Positions 34,302 to 41,942 of a DNA stretch of 64,000 nt are shown here, one piece after another. Positions within the stretch are counted from its first letter, which is position 1, and every line of letters starts with the position of its first letter. Origin of the DNA: Streptomyces xinghaiensis S187 (GTDB taxonomy: Bacteria > Actinomycetota > Actinomycetes > Streptomycetales > Streptomycetaceae); the NCBI RefSeq assembly GCF_000220705.2, contig NZ_CP023202.1, positions 2,790,001 to 2,854,000 on the forward strand, read 5' to 3'. The position numbers were made by a program, and so were the translations under genes. The notes under the pieces are model-generated. The model was given only the letters and a program-made list of their open reading frames with translations. It searched no databases and was not told the origin of the DNA.

Positions 34302-35495
34302 TTGGCGTCGCACCGCAAATCCCGGCCCCTCGGTCCCCCGGCTTCGCGTCGCACCGCCGTCGGTCTCGGCACAGCGGCCCTCGCCTCCGTCACCCTCCTC
34401 CAGAGCGCGCAGGCCGCGCCCGGCGACGGCGAACCGAAGCAGTCCATCGAGGAAGTGCAGAAGAAGGTCGACGAGCTCTACCGCCAGGCGGGAAGCGCCA
34501 CCCAGCAGTACAACCAGGCCAAGGAGCGCACGGAGGAACAGCGTTCCAAGGTCGACGGCCTCCTCGACGCCGTCGCCAAGCGCACCGAGAAGCTCAACGA
34601 GGCGCGGAGGAGCCTCGGCAGCTTCGCGACCGCGCAGTACCGCAACGGCGGCATGAGCCCCACCGCCACCATGCTCCTCGCCTCCGACCCGCAGGACTAC
34701 TTCGACCAGACGCGCGTGATGGCCCGGATGACGGACCAGCAGGAGCAGGCCGTCGAGGAGTTCCGCGAGCAGCAGGTCGCGACCACGGAGAAGCGCGAGG
34801 AGGCGGGCAAGAGTCTCGCCACGCTCACCGACGCGCAGGAGAAGCTGCGGGAGAGCAAGCGGACCGTCCAGGCCAAGCTGGCCGAGGCGCGCGAGCTGCT
34901 CGGCCGGCTGACCGCGGAGGAGCGGGCCCGGCTGGCGGAGATCGAGCGCCGGAAGGAGGCGGAGGCCCAGCGCAAGGCGGAGGAGCTGGCGCGGCAGCAG
35001 GAGGCCGAACGGCAGCGCCTCGCGGAGGAGGCGCGGCAGCAGGAGGAGGAGCGGACGGAGACCGCGTCCGGCACCGGTACGTCCACCGGGACGGACACCT
35101 CGGCCGGCACGGGCACCAGCACGGGCACCTCGGAGACGACGACCGGCACCAAGGCCCAGCAGGCGATCGAGTTCGCCCGCGCCCAGATCGGCAAGCCGTA
35201 CGTCTGGGGCGCGACCGGCCCCAACTCCTACGACTGCTCGGGTCTCACCGGCGCCGCCTGGAAGGCCGCCGGCGTCACGCTGCCGCGCACCACCTACGAC
35301 CAGGTGAACACGGGAACGCGCGTCGCGAAGTCCGCCATGCAGCCGGGTGACCTGATCTTCTTCTACGGCGACATCAGCCACGTCGGCCTGTACATAGGCG
35401 GCGGCCAGATGATCCACGCCCCGAAGCCGGGGACGAACGTGCGCATCGAGTCGATCGACACCATGCCCTTCTACGCCGCGACACGCCCCGCGTAA
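34302..35495 (+). CDS. Secreted NlpC/P60 (C40) peptidoglycan hydrolase, RipA-like
   Basis: A 397-residue secreted protein. The signal peptide ends near residue 38 (LLQSAQA/AP). A long coiled coil (residues 48-250: EEVQKKVDELYRQAG through AEELARQQEAERQRLAEEAR) and a Thr/Gly linker precede the NlpC/P60 domain. Its catalytic Cys is in SYDCSGLTG, His in DISHVGLYIGG and the third polar residue in QMIHAPKPG. It cleaves stem-peptide bonds (typically D-Glu to the third residue). The coiled coil usually provides binding or self-inhibition. The TTG start is supported by GGAAGGAG nine bases upstream and by the riboswitch position. The gene is monocistronic. Confidence 0.93.
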   Translation: MASHRKSRPLGPPASRRTAVGLGTAALASVTLLQSAQAAPGDGEPKQSIEEVQKKVDELYRQAGSATQQYNQAKERTEEQRSKVDGLLDAVAKRTEKLNEARRSLGSFATAQYRNGGMSPTATMLLASDPQDYFDQTRVMARMTDQQEQAVEEFREQQVATTEKREEAGKSLATLTDAQEKLRESKRTVQAKLAEARELLGRLTAEERARLAEIERRKEAEAQRKAEELARQQEAERQRLAEEARQQEEERTETASGTGTSTGTDTSAGTGTSTGTSETTTGTKAQQAIEFARAQIGKPYVWGATGPNSYDCSGLTGAAWKAAGVTLPRTTYDQVNTGTRVAKSAMQPGDLIFFYGDISHVGLYIGGGQMIHAPKPGTNVRIESIDTMPFYAATRPA

Positions 35496-35576
35496 CCGGA
35501 CGGCGCGGGCGGGCCCCGGGCACGGCGGCGGGCGGACGCACAAGGACGCGGCAGGCGGCACGGAACACGACACGAC

Positions 35577-35615
35577 GGGCGGTACCCGGCCTCGGGGGGA
35601 GGCCGGGCACCGCCC
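35577..35615. terminator. Bidirectional terminator
   Basis: 16-base arms (35577-35592 and 35600-35615) with one mismatch and a 7-base G-rich loop, between the convergent NlpC/P60 and MFS genes. Confidence 0.75.
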
Positions 35616-35664
35616 GCCGCCGTATCCGGGGCCACGTCCCCGGACGCGGCCCGGTGCTCCGCCG

Positions 35665-36963
35665 TCAGACGCGGCCGGGGTCGCCCGCCGGGACGGCGCG
35701 GGGCGGCCTGGTCTCGTACATCCGTACCGCGACCACCAGCCCGGAGGCGGCGGTGAGGGCGGCGATGGCCCAGAGGGCGGTGGTGAGGCCGTAGAGGTCG
35801 GCGAGGACGCCGGCGAGCAGCGCGCCGACCGCGAACCCGCCGTCGCGCCACAGCCGGTAGACGCCCACGGCGCGGGCGCGCCAGGCGGGGTGGGCGACGT
35901 CGCCGATGACGGCGAGGAGCGTCGGGTAGACCAGGGCGGTGCCGACACCGAGCAGGATCTGGGCGGCGGCCCAGACGCCGAAGGTGGAGCCGAGGGCGAC
36001 GAGACCGATGGCGGCGGCCTGGAGCAGCATCCCCGCGGTGATGAGGTGCTTGCGGCCGATGTGGTCGGACCACCAGCCGGTGAGCATCTGGCCCGCGCCC
36101 CAGACGGCCGGGTAGAGGGCGGCGAGGACGCCGATCTGGGCGATGGACAGGCCCTGGGCGGCGAAGATCAGCGGGAAGATCCCCCAGGCGAGGGCGTCGT
36201 TGAGGTTGTTGACCATGCCGGCCTGGCTGGCGGCGGACAGCGCCCTGTCGCTCAGGCTGGTGAGCCGCGCCACCTGCCCGGTGGTCAGCTCCGCATGGTG
36301 CTCGCTGACCGCCGGGGTGATGTGGCGGGCGGCTTCGAAGCGGGCGTGTCCGCGGGTCTCGCGGACCGCGAGGGTGGACAGGCCCAGGGCCAGGACGACG
36401 TAGGCGGCGCCGAGCAGGAACGGCTCGGGCCGCAGCCCCGCACGGTCGGCGATGGCGCCGGTGGCCATCGCGGTGACGGCGACGGCGACGTAGCCGGCGG
36501 CCTCGTTGAACCCCATGGCCAGGCCACGGCGTCCGGGGCCGACCAGGTCGATCTTCATGATGACGGTGGTGGACCAGGTCAGGCCCTGGTTGATGCCGAG
36601 GAGCACGTTGGCGGCGATGATCCAGCCCCAGGTGGGGCCCCAGGCGAGCATCGCCGGTACGGGCAGGGCGATCAGCCATCCCGCGATCAGGACCGGCTTG
36701 CGGCCGAAGCGGTCGGACCAGGTGCCGGCGAAGAAGTTGGTGACGGCCTTGGTCGCGCCGAAGGCGAGGATGTAGGTGAGGGCGGAGGTGTACGCGGAGA
36801 GGTGGAAGACGTCCTCCGCGAGCAGCGGCAGGACGGTGCGTTCCTGCCCCAGCATGCCGCCGACCAGCGCGTTGACGAGGACGAGCAGGCTGAACTGGGC
36901 GAGGTTGGCGCGCAGCCCGAGCCGTATGCCGTCGTGCTCCGGGGTGGTGCGGGGGGTGGTCAC
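35665..36963 (-). CDS. MFS transporter of the sulfur module
   Basis: A 432-residue, 12-helix major facilitator protein. Motif A appears in both halves (GTWSDRFGRKPVL and GWWSDHIGRKHLI), with an intervening cytoplasmic loop (ETRGHARFEAARHITPAV). The GTG start overlaps the stop of the metallo-beta-lactamase/rhodanese gene (GTGA) and has AAGGAG six bases upstream, so it is the second gene of that operon. The cargo is unknown; the context suggests a sulfur compound or the efflux of one. The C-terminus is short and cytoplasmic. The start is much better supported than the long upstream open frame, which is antisense to nothing known and lacks conserved sequence. Confidence 0.88.
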   Translation of the reverse strand: MTTPRTTPEHDGIRLGLRANLAQFSLLVLVNALVGGMLGQERTVLPLLAEDVFHLSAYTSALTYILAFGATKAVTNFFAGTWSDRFGRKPVLIAGWLIALPVPAMLAWGPTWGWIIAANVLLGINQGLTWSTTVIMKIDLVGPGRRGLAMGFNEAAGYVAVAVTAMATGAIADRAGLRPEPFLLGAAYVVLALGLSTLAVRETRGHARFEAARHITPAVSEHHAELTTGQVARLTSLSDRALSAASQAGMVNNLNDALAWGIFPLIFAAQGLSIAQIGVLAALYPAVWGAGQMLTGWWSDHIGRKHLITAGMLLQAAAIGLVALGSTFGVWAAAQILLGVGTALVYPTLLAVIGDVAHPAWRARAVGVYRLWRDGGFAVGALLAGVLADLYGLTTALWAIAALTAASGLVVAVRMYETRPPRAVPAGDPGRV

Positions 36964-38324
36964 GGGTTCTCCTTGAGGGGGCGTCCGGTGGCTTCGGCCC
37001 AGTCGGCGGGTCCGCCGTCGAGCACGGCGAGGCCGCGGTGGCCGTCGCGCCGGAGGAGGCTGGCGGCGGTCATGGCGCGTTCGCCGTGGCCGCAGGTGAC
37101 GACGGCGCCCGCGGGGGCGTCGCCGGAACGGGTGGTGAGGTCGCCGAGTTCGATGTGGACCGCGCCGGGGATGTGGGCGGCGGTGTGCTCGGCCCGCTGC
37201 CGGATGTCGAGGACCGGCCGGCCGGCGATCCCGTCGGCGGTGATCAGTTCGATCTGTTCCTGTGCTCCGCCGTCCGCGGTCCAGGCGGCCATGCCGCCGT
37301 CCAGGTGTCCCGCGAGCCGCTCGTATCCGATCTTCAGGGCCTGCCAGGTGATCTCCGCGAGGTCCTGTCCGGGGCCCGCGACGACGGCGAGCGGGGCGTC
37401 GTCCGGCAGGAGCCAGCCCAGCCAGGTGGCGAACTGGTCGCGCAGCGGGATGGAGACGGCGCCGGGGATGTGACCGGCGGCGAAGTCGGCGACCGGGCGT
37501 ACGTCGACGACATGGGCACCGCGTTCCAGCAGGCCGCGGAGGCCGGCCGGGGCGAGGGCGGGAAGGGCGGGTGCCGCGCCGAGAACGGCGGGGCCGCGCC
37601 GGTTGGCTTCGGAGAGGCGGTCGAAGTAGGCGGGGTAGGAGCCCAGGCTGCCGAGCAGCTGCCGTACGAAAGTGTCCTCGTCCGGGGCGGTCAGCAGGGC
37701 GTTGGCCCGCTTCTGCGCCGCGATGGTGGTGGTGCGCTCGGCGCCGGGCGGGGCGGAGCAGAACGATCCGGCGCCGTGTGTCGGCCACACCGGGGTCGGG
37801 TCCGGGAGTCCGGCCAGGCGCCTGAGTGAGCGGTACTGGGCGCGGGCCAGTTCCTCGGCACGGCCGGCTCCGAGGAGGTCCGTGCGGGCGGCCGAGCCGA
37901 CGATCAGCGAGCCGCCGGTGAAGACACCCAGCTCGCGGGAGCCGTCCAGGAGGACGAAGGACAGGTGTTCGTCGGTGTGGCCGGGGGTGGCCAGTGCCCG
38001 CAGGGTCAGCCCGCCGAGGTCGGTCTCGTCGCCGTCGGCGAGCGGGGTGTGCTCGAAGGTGCGGTGACCGGCGGCGGAGGCGAGGATCGAGGCACCGTCG
38101 TCGTGGGCGAGCTGGACGGCGCCGGAGAGGAAGTCGGCGTGCAGATGGGTGTCCGCGGCGTAGGCGACGGCCAGCCCGCGCCGCGCGGCCGCCTCGCGCA
38201 GGGCGCGCAGGTCGCGGCTCGCGTCCACGGCCAGGGCGCGGCCGTCGCCGAGGTCGACGAGATAGGCGCTGTTGCCCAGCCCGGAGTCGACGAGCGGTAC
38301 GAGATGATCGTCGGCGAAGCCCAT
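36960..38324 (-). CDS. Metallo-beta-lactamase / double-rhodanese fusion (persulfide dioxygenase-like)
   Basis: A 454-residue fusion. The metallo-hydrolase domain (1-240) has THLHADFLSG (H60, H62, D64) and TPGHTDEH (H116), as in ETHE1/CstB-type persulfide dioxygenases. Where those usually read TGD, with the Asp as iron ligand, this protein has TGG (G137-G138). Two rhodanese domains follow: the first (HVVDVRPVADFAAGHIPGA) lacks a catalytic Cys (AVVAGPGQ in the loop), while the second (VLDIRQRAEHTAAHIPGA) keeps one in VVTCGHGERAM. Proteins of this type handle glutathione- or thiol-bound sulfane sulfur. ATG 38324 is chosen because GGAGG lies five bases upstream; an ATG at 38336 is also in frame. 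Divergent from its probable regulator. Confidence 0.85.
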   Translation of the reverse strand: MGFADDHLVPLVDSGLGNSAYLVDLGDGRALAVDASRDLRALREAAARRGLAVAYAADTHLHADFLSGAVQLAHDDGASILASAAGHRTFEHTPLADGDETDLGGLTLRALATPGHTDEHLSFVLLDGSRELGVFTGGSLIVGSAARTDLLGAGRAEELARAQYRSLRRLAGLPDPTPVWPTHGAGSFCSAPPGAERTTTIAAQKRANALLTAPDEDTFVRQLLGSLGSYPAYFDRLSEANRRGPAVLGAAPALPALAPAGLRGLLERGAHVVDVRPVADFAAGHIPGAVSIPLRDQFATWLGWLLPDDAPLAVVAGPGQDLAEITWQALKIGYERLAGHLDGGMAAWTADGGAQEQIELITADGIAGRPVLDIRQRAEHTAAHIPGAVHIELGDLTTRSGDAPAGAVVTCGHGERAMTAASLLRRDGHRGLAVLDGGPADWAEATGRPLKENP

Positions 38325-38392
38325 CGGATCCTCCATGTGCTGCGGCTACGGTGCGGACGCGGGTGCCGGATCGCTTCAGCCGCCCCTCAAGC

Positions 38393-38411
38393 TACAATAT
38401 TCCATGGATGT
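38393..38411. promoter_or_regulatory. Promoter and operator-like repeat between the two sulfur operons
   Basis: TACAAT (38393-38398) is a near-consensus -10 for the + strand. It is followed at once by ATTCCATGGAT, an imperfect inverted repeat centred on CCATGG (38403-38408). This A/T-rich spot in a 99-base divergent spacer fits an ArsR-type operator covering the promoter start. The exact protein contact is inferred. Confidence 0.5.
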
Positions 38412-38423
38412 TTGGAGGATGCC

Positions 38424-39089
38424 ATGGGAGACGCCGCGCGCAAGAGTGCGCTGTACGACGCCTTCGCCCGCACCGGCAAGGCCCTGAGCAGCGGAAAGCG
38501 CCTTGAGCTGCTGGACCTGCTGGCCCAGGGCGAACGCCCGGTCGAGGCCCTGGCCAGAGCGGCCGGGCTGAACCTCACCACCGCCTCGGCCCATCTGCAG
38601 ACCCTCAAGCAGGCCGGACTGGTCACCACCCGCCGCGAGGGGGTCCGCGTCCACTACCGGCTGGCGGGGGAGGACGTCGCCGCCCTGTACGCGATGCTGC
38701 GCCAGGTCGCCCGGGCCCACCAGCCCGCCGTCGAGCCGGCCCGGGCCGCCTACCTGGGCGCGGACACGGGGGAAGGGGTCGGCCGGGAGGAACTGCTCGC
38801 CCGCGCGGAGGCCGGCGAGGTCGTCGTCCTCGATGTGCGCCCGGCCGAGGAGTACGCCGCCGGGCACATCCCCGGAGCCGTGTCCATCCCGGTCGGGGAA
38901 CTCGCCGAGCGGATAGCCGAATTGCCGCCGGACACCGACGTGGTGGCGTACTGCCGCGGCACCTACTGCGTCCTCGCCCACGACGCCGTGCGCCTGCTGC
39001 GCGAACGGGGCCGCACGGCCGCCCGGCTCACCGACGGGATGCTGGAGTGGCGGCTGGACGGGCTGCCCGTCGAAACGGCCGCGGCATGA
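38424..39089 (+). CDS. ArsR-type regulator fused to rhodanese domain
   Basis: A 221-residue protein. The N-terminal winged-helix domain has an ArsR recognition helix (AARAAGLNLTTASAHLQTLKQAG, shortened; about residues 43-64) and wing (TTRREGVRVHYRL). The C-terminal rhodanese domain (VVVLDVRPAEEYAAGHIPGA) ends in an active-site loop CRGTYC with C177 and C182. No Cys lies in the DNA-binding half, so sulfane sulfur sensing would have to go through the rhodanese Cys pair, unlike SqrR/BigR, which use Cys in the ArsR fold. The ATG follows GGAGG by five bases. It heads a four-gene operon and probably controls both it and the divergent operon. Confidence 0.9.
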   Translation: MGDAARKSALYDAFARTGKALSSGKRLELLDLLAQGERPVEALARAAGLNLTTASAHLQTLKQAGLVTTRREGVRVHYRLAGEDVAALYAMLRQVARAHQPAVEPARAAYLGADTGEGVGREELLARAEAGEVVVLDVRPAEEYAAGHIPGAVSIPVGELAERIAELPPDTDVVAYCRGTYCVLAHDAVRLLRERGRTAARLTDGMLEWRLDGLPVETAAA

Positions 39090-39439
39090 CGGCGGCGGGC
39101 CCGGCCTCCCCCGCCCCGCTGGTCATCGACGGCGGCGACCGGCTGTGCGCGGAGCTGATCCTCGAACTGAGCCGCCGGGTCGGCCGGACCGGACCCGGCA
39201 CGGTCGTCCACCTGATCGCCACCGATCCGGCCGCCCCGCTGGACCTCCCGGCCTGGTGCCACCTCACCGGCCACACCTACCTCGGCCCCGTCCCCGGTAC
39301 GCCCCGGCCGGCCTACGCCCTGCGGGTGAGCCCCGGCGCCCGCCGCACCCGGGGTGACGCCCCCTGGCACCCACTGGACCCGCCACCGCAGCACGCCGAG
39401 GACGATCCCCGCCCTCCGAACGCCGGAGACCCCGCATGA
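39086..39439 (+). CDS. TusA-like sulfur-carrier protein
   Basis: A 117-residue protein with the TusA/SirA fold pattern: VIDGGDRLCAELILELSRRV, then GTVVHLIATDPAAPLDLPAWC, then TGHTYLG. C21 stands where TusA has its sulfur-accepting Cys, but the usual Cys-Pro-x-Pro reads Cys-Ala-Glu-Leu. A second Cys (C58, in DLPAWCHLTGH) matches the position before the conserved aromatic/Gly of the family. The last ~30 residues are a Pro-rich tail. TusA proteins pass persulfide from a cysteine desulfurase, which is exactly the next gene. Both ends overlap neighbours by four bases (ATGA). The motif change makes the activity less certain. Confidence 0.72.
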   Translation: MTAAGPASPAPLVIDGGDRLCAELILELSRRVGRTGPGTVVHLIATDPAAPLDLPAWCHLTGHTYLGPVPGTPRPAYALRVSPGARRTRGDAPWHPLDPPPQHAEDDPRPPNAGDPA

Positions 39440-40590
39440 ACGACCGGCCGGTCTACCTCGACCACCAGGCCACCACCCCCGTCGACCCGCGCGTGGTGGA
39501 GGCGATGCTGCCGTACCTGACCAGCGAGTTCGGCAACCCCTCCAGCTCCCACGCCTACGGCCGCACCGCGGCGGCGGCGGTCGCGACGGCCCGCACCCGG
39601 GTGGCCGCGCTGATCGGCGCCGCCGGTCCCGACGAGATCGTCTTCACCTCCTCCGGTACCGAGAGCAACCACCTCGCGCTCACCGGAGCCGCCCACGCGT
39701 TGCGCGCCGCCGGCCGCGGAAACCACATCGTCACCACCGCCATCGAGCACCCCGCGACCCAGGCCACCTGCGACCGGCTCGCCGGCGAGGGCTTCCGCGT
39801 CACCCGCCTGCCGGTCGGCACCGACGGGCGCCTGGACCCCGCCGGACTCGTCCACGCCGTCGGGCCGGACACCGTCCTGGTGTCGGTGATGCACGCCAAC
39901 AACGAGATCGGCACGCTCCAGCCGCTCCCCGAACTCGCCGCCGTCACCCGTGAGCGCGGCATCCTGCTGCACACCGACGCGGCCCAGAGCCCGGCCACCG
40001 TCGCGGTCGACGTCGGCGCCCTCGGTGTGGACCTGCTGACTCTCGTCGGACACAAGATGTACGCCCCCAAGGGCGTCGGCGCGCTCTACATCCGCCGCGG
40101 AACGCCCGCCCTCCGGCCCCAGCTCGTGGGCGGCGGCCAGGAGCACGGCCTGCGGGCCGCCACCGAGAACGTGCCCGGCATCGTCGCCCTCGGCGCCGCC
40201 GCGGAGATCGCCCAGGCCGAGCACGGCACCGACGCCGCACGCATCGGGGCCCACCGCGACCGGCTGCTCGGCGCGCTCACCACGGCCGTGCCCGGCCTGC
40301 GGCTCAACGGCTCCTCCCGCCACAGGCTGCCCGGCAACCTGAGCCTCACCTTCCCCGGCCACACCGCCGACCGGATCATGACCGCCACGCCCGGACTGGC
40401 GTTCTCGGCCGGGAGCGCCTGCCACCGCGGTGACACCACGCCCTCCCCGGTGCTGACCGCCATCGGCCTCACCCCGGACGAGGCGGCCCGCACCGTCCGC
40501 CTCGGCATCGGCCGCCACACGACCAGCGCCGACATCACCACCGCCGCGGAACTGCTCGTCTCCGCCGCCACCGCACCCGTCCGGCCCTGA
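39436..40590 (+). CDS. Cysteine desulfurase (IscS/NifS class V aminotransferase)
   Basis: A 384-residue PLP enzyme. The N-terminal YLDHQATTPVDPRVVEAM, SSGTESNH (cofactor phosphate contact), TTAIEHPA, and the PLP lysine K207 in LVGHKMYAPKG are all present. The catalytic Cys is C329 in FSAGSACHRGDTTPS, the extended loop of group I (IscS-like) enzymes. It converts cysteine to alanine and an enzyme persulfide. With TusA-like and DsrE-like partners in the operon and no IscU or other Fe-S scaffold, it probably serves a dedicated sulfur relay rather than general Fe-S assembly. The ATG overlaps the previous stop. Confidence 0.93.
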   Translation: MNDRPVYLDHQATTPVDPRVVEAMLPYLTSEFGNPSSSHAYGRTAAAAVATARTRVAALIGAAGPDEIVFTSSGTESNHLALTGAAHALRAAGRGNHIVTTAIEHPATQATCDRLAGEGFRVTRLPVGTDGRLDPAGLVHAVGPDTVLVSVMHANNEIGTLQPLPELAAVTRERGILLHTDAAQSPATVAVDVGALGVDLLTLVGHKMYAPKGVGALYIRRGTPALRPQLVGGGQEHGLRAATENVPGIVALGAAAEIAQAEHGTDAARIGAHRDRLLGALTTAVPGLRLNGSSRHRLPGNLSLTFPGHTADRIMTATPGLAFSAGSACHRGDTTPSPVLTAIGLTPDEAARTVRLGIGRHTTSADITTAAELLVSAATAPVRP

Positions 40591-40672
40591 GGAAGCACGG
40601 GCACGCCCCGCCGCCGGCTCCGGACCCGGAGCCTCCCGACAGCCGGTCACCACTCCCACCACCGGAGGCACC

Positions 40673-41029
40673 ATGAGCCGCAAGATCCTCTTCATCCTCA
40701 ACGACCCGCCCTACGGCACCGAGCGCTCCTACAACGGCCTGCGCCTGGCCGGAGCCCTCGCCAGGCGACCCGAAACCGAGATCCGGGTCTTCCTCATGGG
40801 CGACGCGGTCGGCTGCGCGATCGCCGGCCAGCGAGTCCCCAACGGCTACTACCACCTGGACCGGATGGTCGAGTCCTGCATCCGCCACGGCGCCGAAGTG
40901 GGCTGCTGCGGGACGTGCATGGACGCCCGCGGCCTCGGCGAGGACCTCCTCACGGGCGAGGCCCGCCGCTCCACCCTCGAGGAACTGGCCGACTGGACCC
41001 TCTGGGCGGACCAGGTCATCACCTTCTGA
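40673..41029 (+). CDS. DsrE/TusD-like sulfur-relay protein
   Basis: A 118-residue protein with the DsrE fold: KILFILNDPPYGTERSYNGL, VFLMGDAVGCAIAG and a C-terminal LADWTLWADQVITF. Conserved Cys residues lie in VGCCGTCMDARG (C78, C79, C82), the loop that carries persulfide in DsrE/TusD proteins. It would accept sulfur from the TusA-like protein or the desulfurase. The ATG lies 82 bases after the desulfurase stop, with a GGAGG site (ACCGGAGGCACC) directly upstream, so it is probably the last gene of the operon. Confidence 0.88.
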   Translation: MSRKILFILNDPPYGTERSYNGLRLAGALARRPETEIRVFLMGDAVGCAIAGQRVPNGYYHLDRMVESCIRHGAEVGCCGTCMDARGLGEDLLTGEARRSTLEELADWTLWADQVITF

Positions 41030-41055
41030 CAGACCCTCCGGCCTCCGGAGACAGC

Positions 41056-41090
41056 GGGCCCGCCCCGAGCACGCGCCCCGGGACGGGCCC
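41056..41090. terminator. Probable bidirectional terminator
   Basis: 12-bp G/C stem (41056-41067 with 41079-41090) with one mismatch and an 11-base loop, between the DsrE-like gene and the convergent membrane-protein gene. Confidence 0.5.
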
Positions 41091-41117
41091 CGCCGCAGTC
41101 ATCAGGTCATCGGGTCG

Positions 41118-41471
41118 TCAGTGCCAGAGGACGGCGATGAAGATGTTGAGGACGGTCAGCAGGCCCACGGCGCCGAAGACGCCCTTCGACACCCGCTCCT
41201 CGTCCCGCTTGACGTAGACGAGCCCGAGGATGGCGACCAGCACGACCAGCTTCACGCCGACCTTGACGTTGTTGACCATCGCGTCGTTCATCTCGTTGAA
41301 CCCGACCAGCAGCACGCCGGTGACGAGCATGGTCAGCGCCCCGTGCAGCATGGCGGGCACCATGCGCGCGGTGCCGGCGCCCATCGCCTTCATCTGGACG
41401 AGGAAGCCGCCCAGCAGCGAGGCGATACCGATGATGTGCAGGCCGACGAAGACATCGATGAGTACGTCCAT
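41118..41471 (-). CDS. Small four-helix membrane protein
   Basis: A 117-residue integral membrane protein with four predicted helices (LIDVFVGLHIIGIASLLGGF, MVPAMLHGALTMLVTGVLLV, VGVKLVVLVAILGLVYV, GVFGAVGLLTVLNIFIAVLW). Residue GFNEMNDAMVNN makes up the central loop. It belongs to a widespread streptomycete family of unknown function. Close homologues are expected at the same chromosomal place. It is transcribed alone and away from the TPR pseudogene. Confidence 0.8.
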   Translation of the reverse strand: MDVLIDVFVGLHIIGIASLLGGFLVQMKAMGAGTARMVPAMLHGALTMLVTGVLLVGFNEMNDAMVNNVKVGVKLVVLVAILGLVYVKRDEERVSKGVFGAVGLLTVLNIFIAVLWH

Positions 41472-41942
41472 GCCCGCGAGCCTATGCGGGCCCCCGACCG
41501 GCCCGGCACCCAGGTGTCCTCATGGTTCCCGGAGCGTGACCGGGCCGTGCCAGGCTCCGGTCGCCCCGCCTCCCGGACGCCCGGCCCGGAGACGCAACCG
41601 GCCCCGGGGTGCGGCGGTCCGGGAGGGCACCCCGCTCCGGGCGGCCGGAGGTGGGCGGGAGCGACGCACCGCCCGGAACGGGGCTCCGCGAGCGGTTACG
41701 ACAGGGGGCGCCGGACCGCTCACGGCCCCGCCATCATGTCCCGCCCCGCGCCTCCGTGACAGCCCGTGGGCTCGTACAGACGCTCCGCGTACGAGCCGCG
41801 CCGTGTACGGGCCGCGCCGTGTACGAGCCGCGGGTGACGCCGGCGTTCCCTTTCTCGGCCACGACAGTCCGGGAGGCCGCCTCCGGACCCGTTCCTTCGC
41901 TTCCGGCCCTTGCGGTATGCCCGCACTGCCACGATGTGCCTC
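41472..41942. other. Intergenic region with repeats
   Basis: 471 bases upstream of the membrane protein and of the TPR pseudogene. It holds a perfect 9-bp inverted repeat (GGCTCGTAC 41770-41778, GTACGAGCC 41789-41797) that runs into three tandem near-copies of a 16-base unit (listed separately). No gene is supported in any frame. Confidence 0.5.
41788..41833. repeat. Three near-copies of a 16-base unit
   Basis: The unit is approximately CGTGTACGRGCCGCGC, with three consecutive copies, the first shortened. It contains GTAC-centred dyads, so it could bind a protein. Confidence 0.7.
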
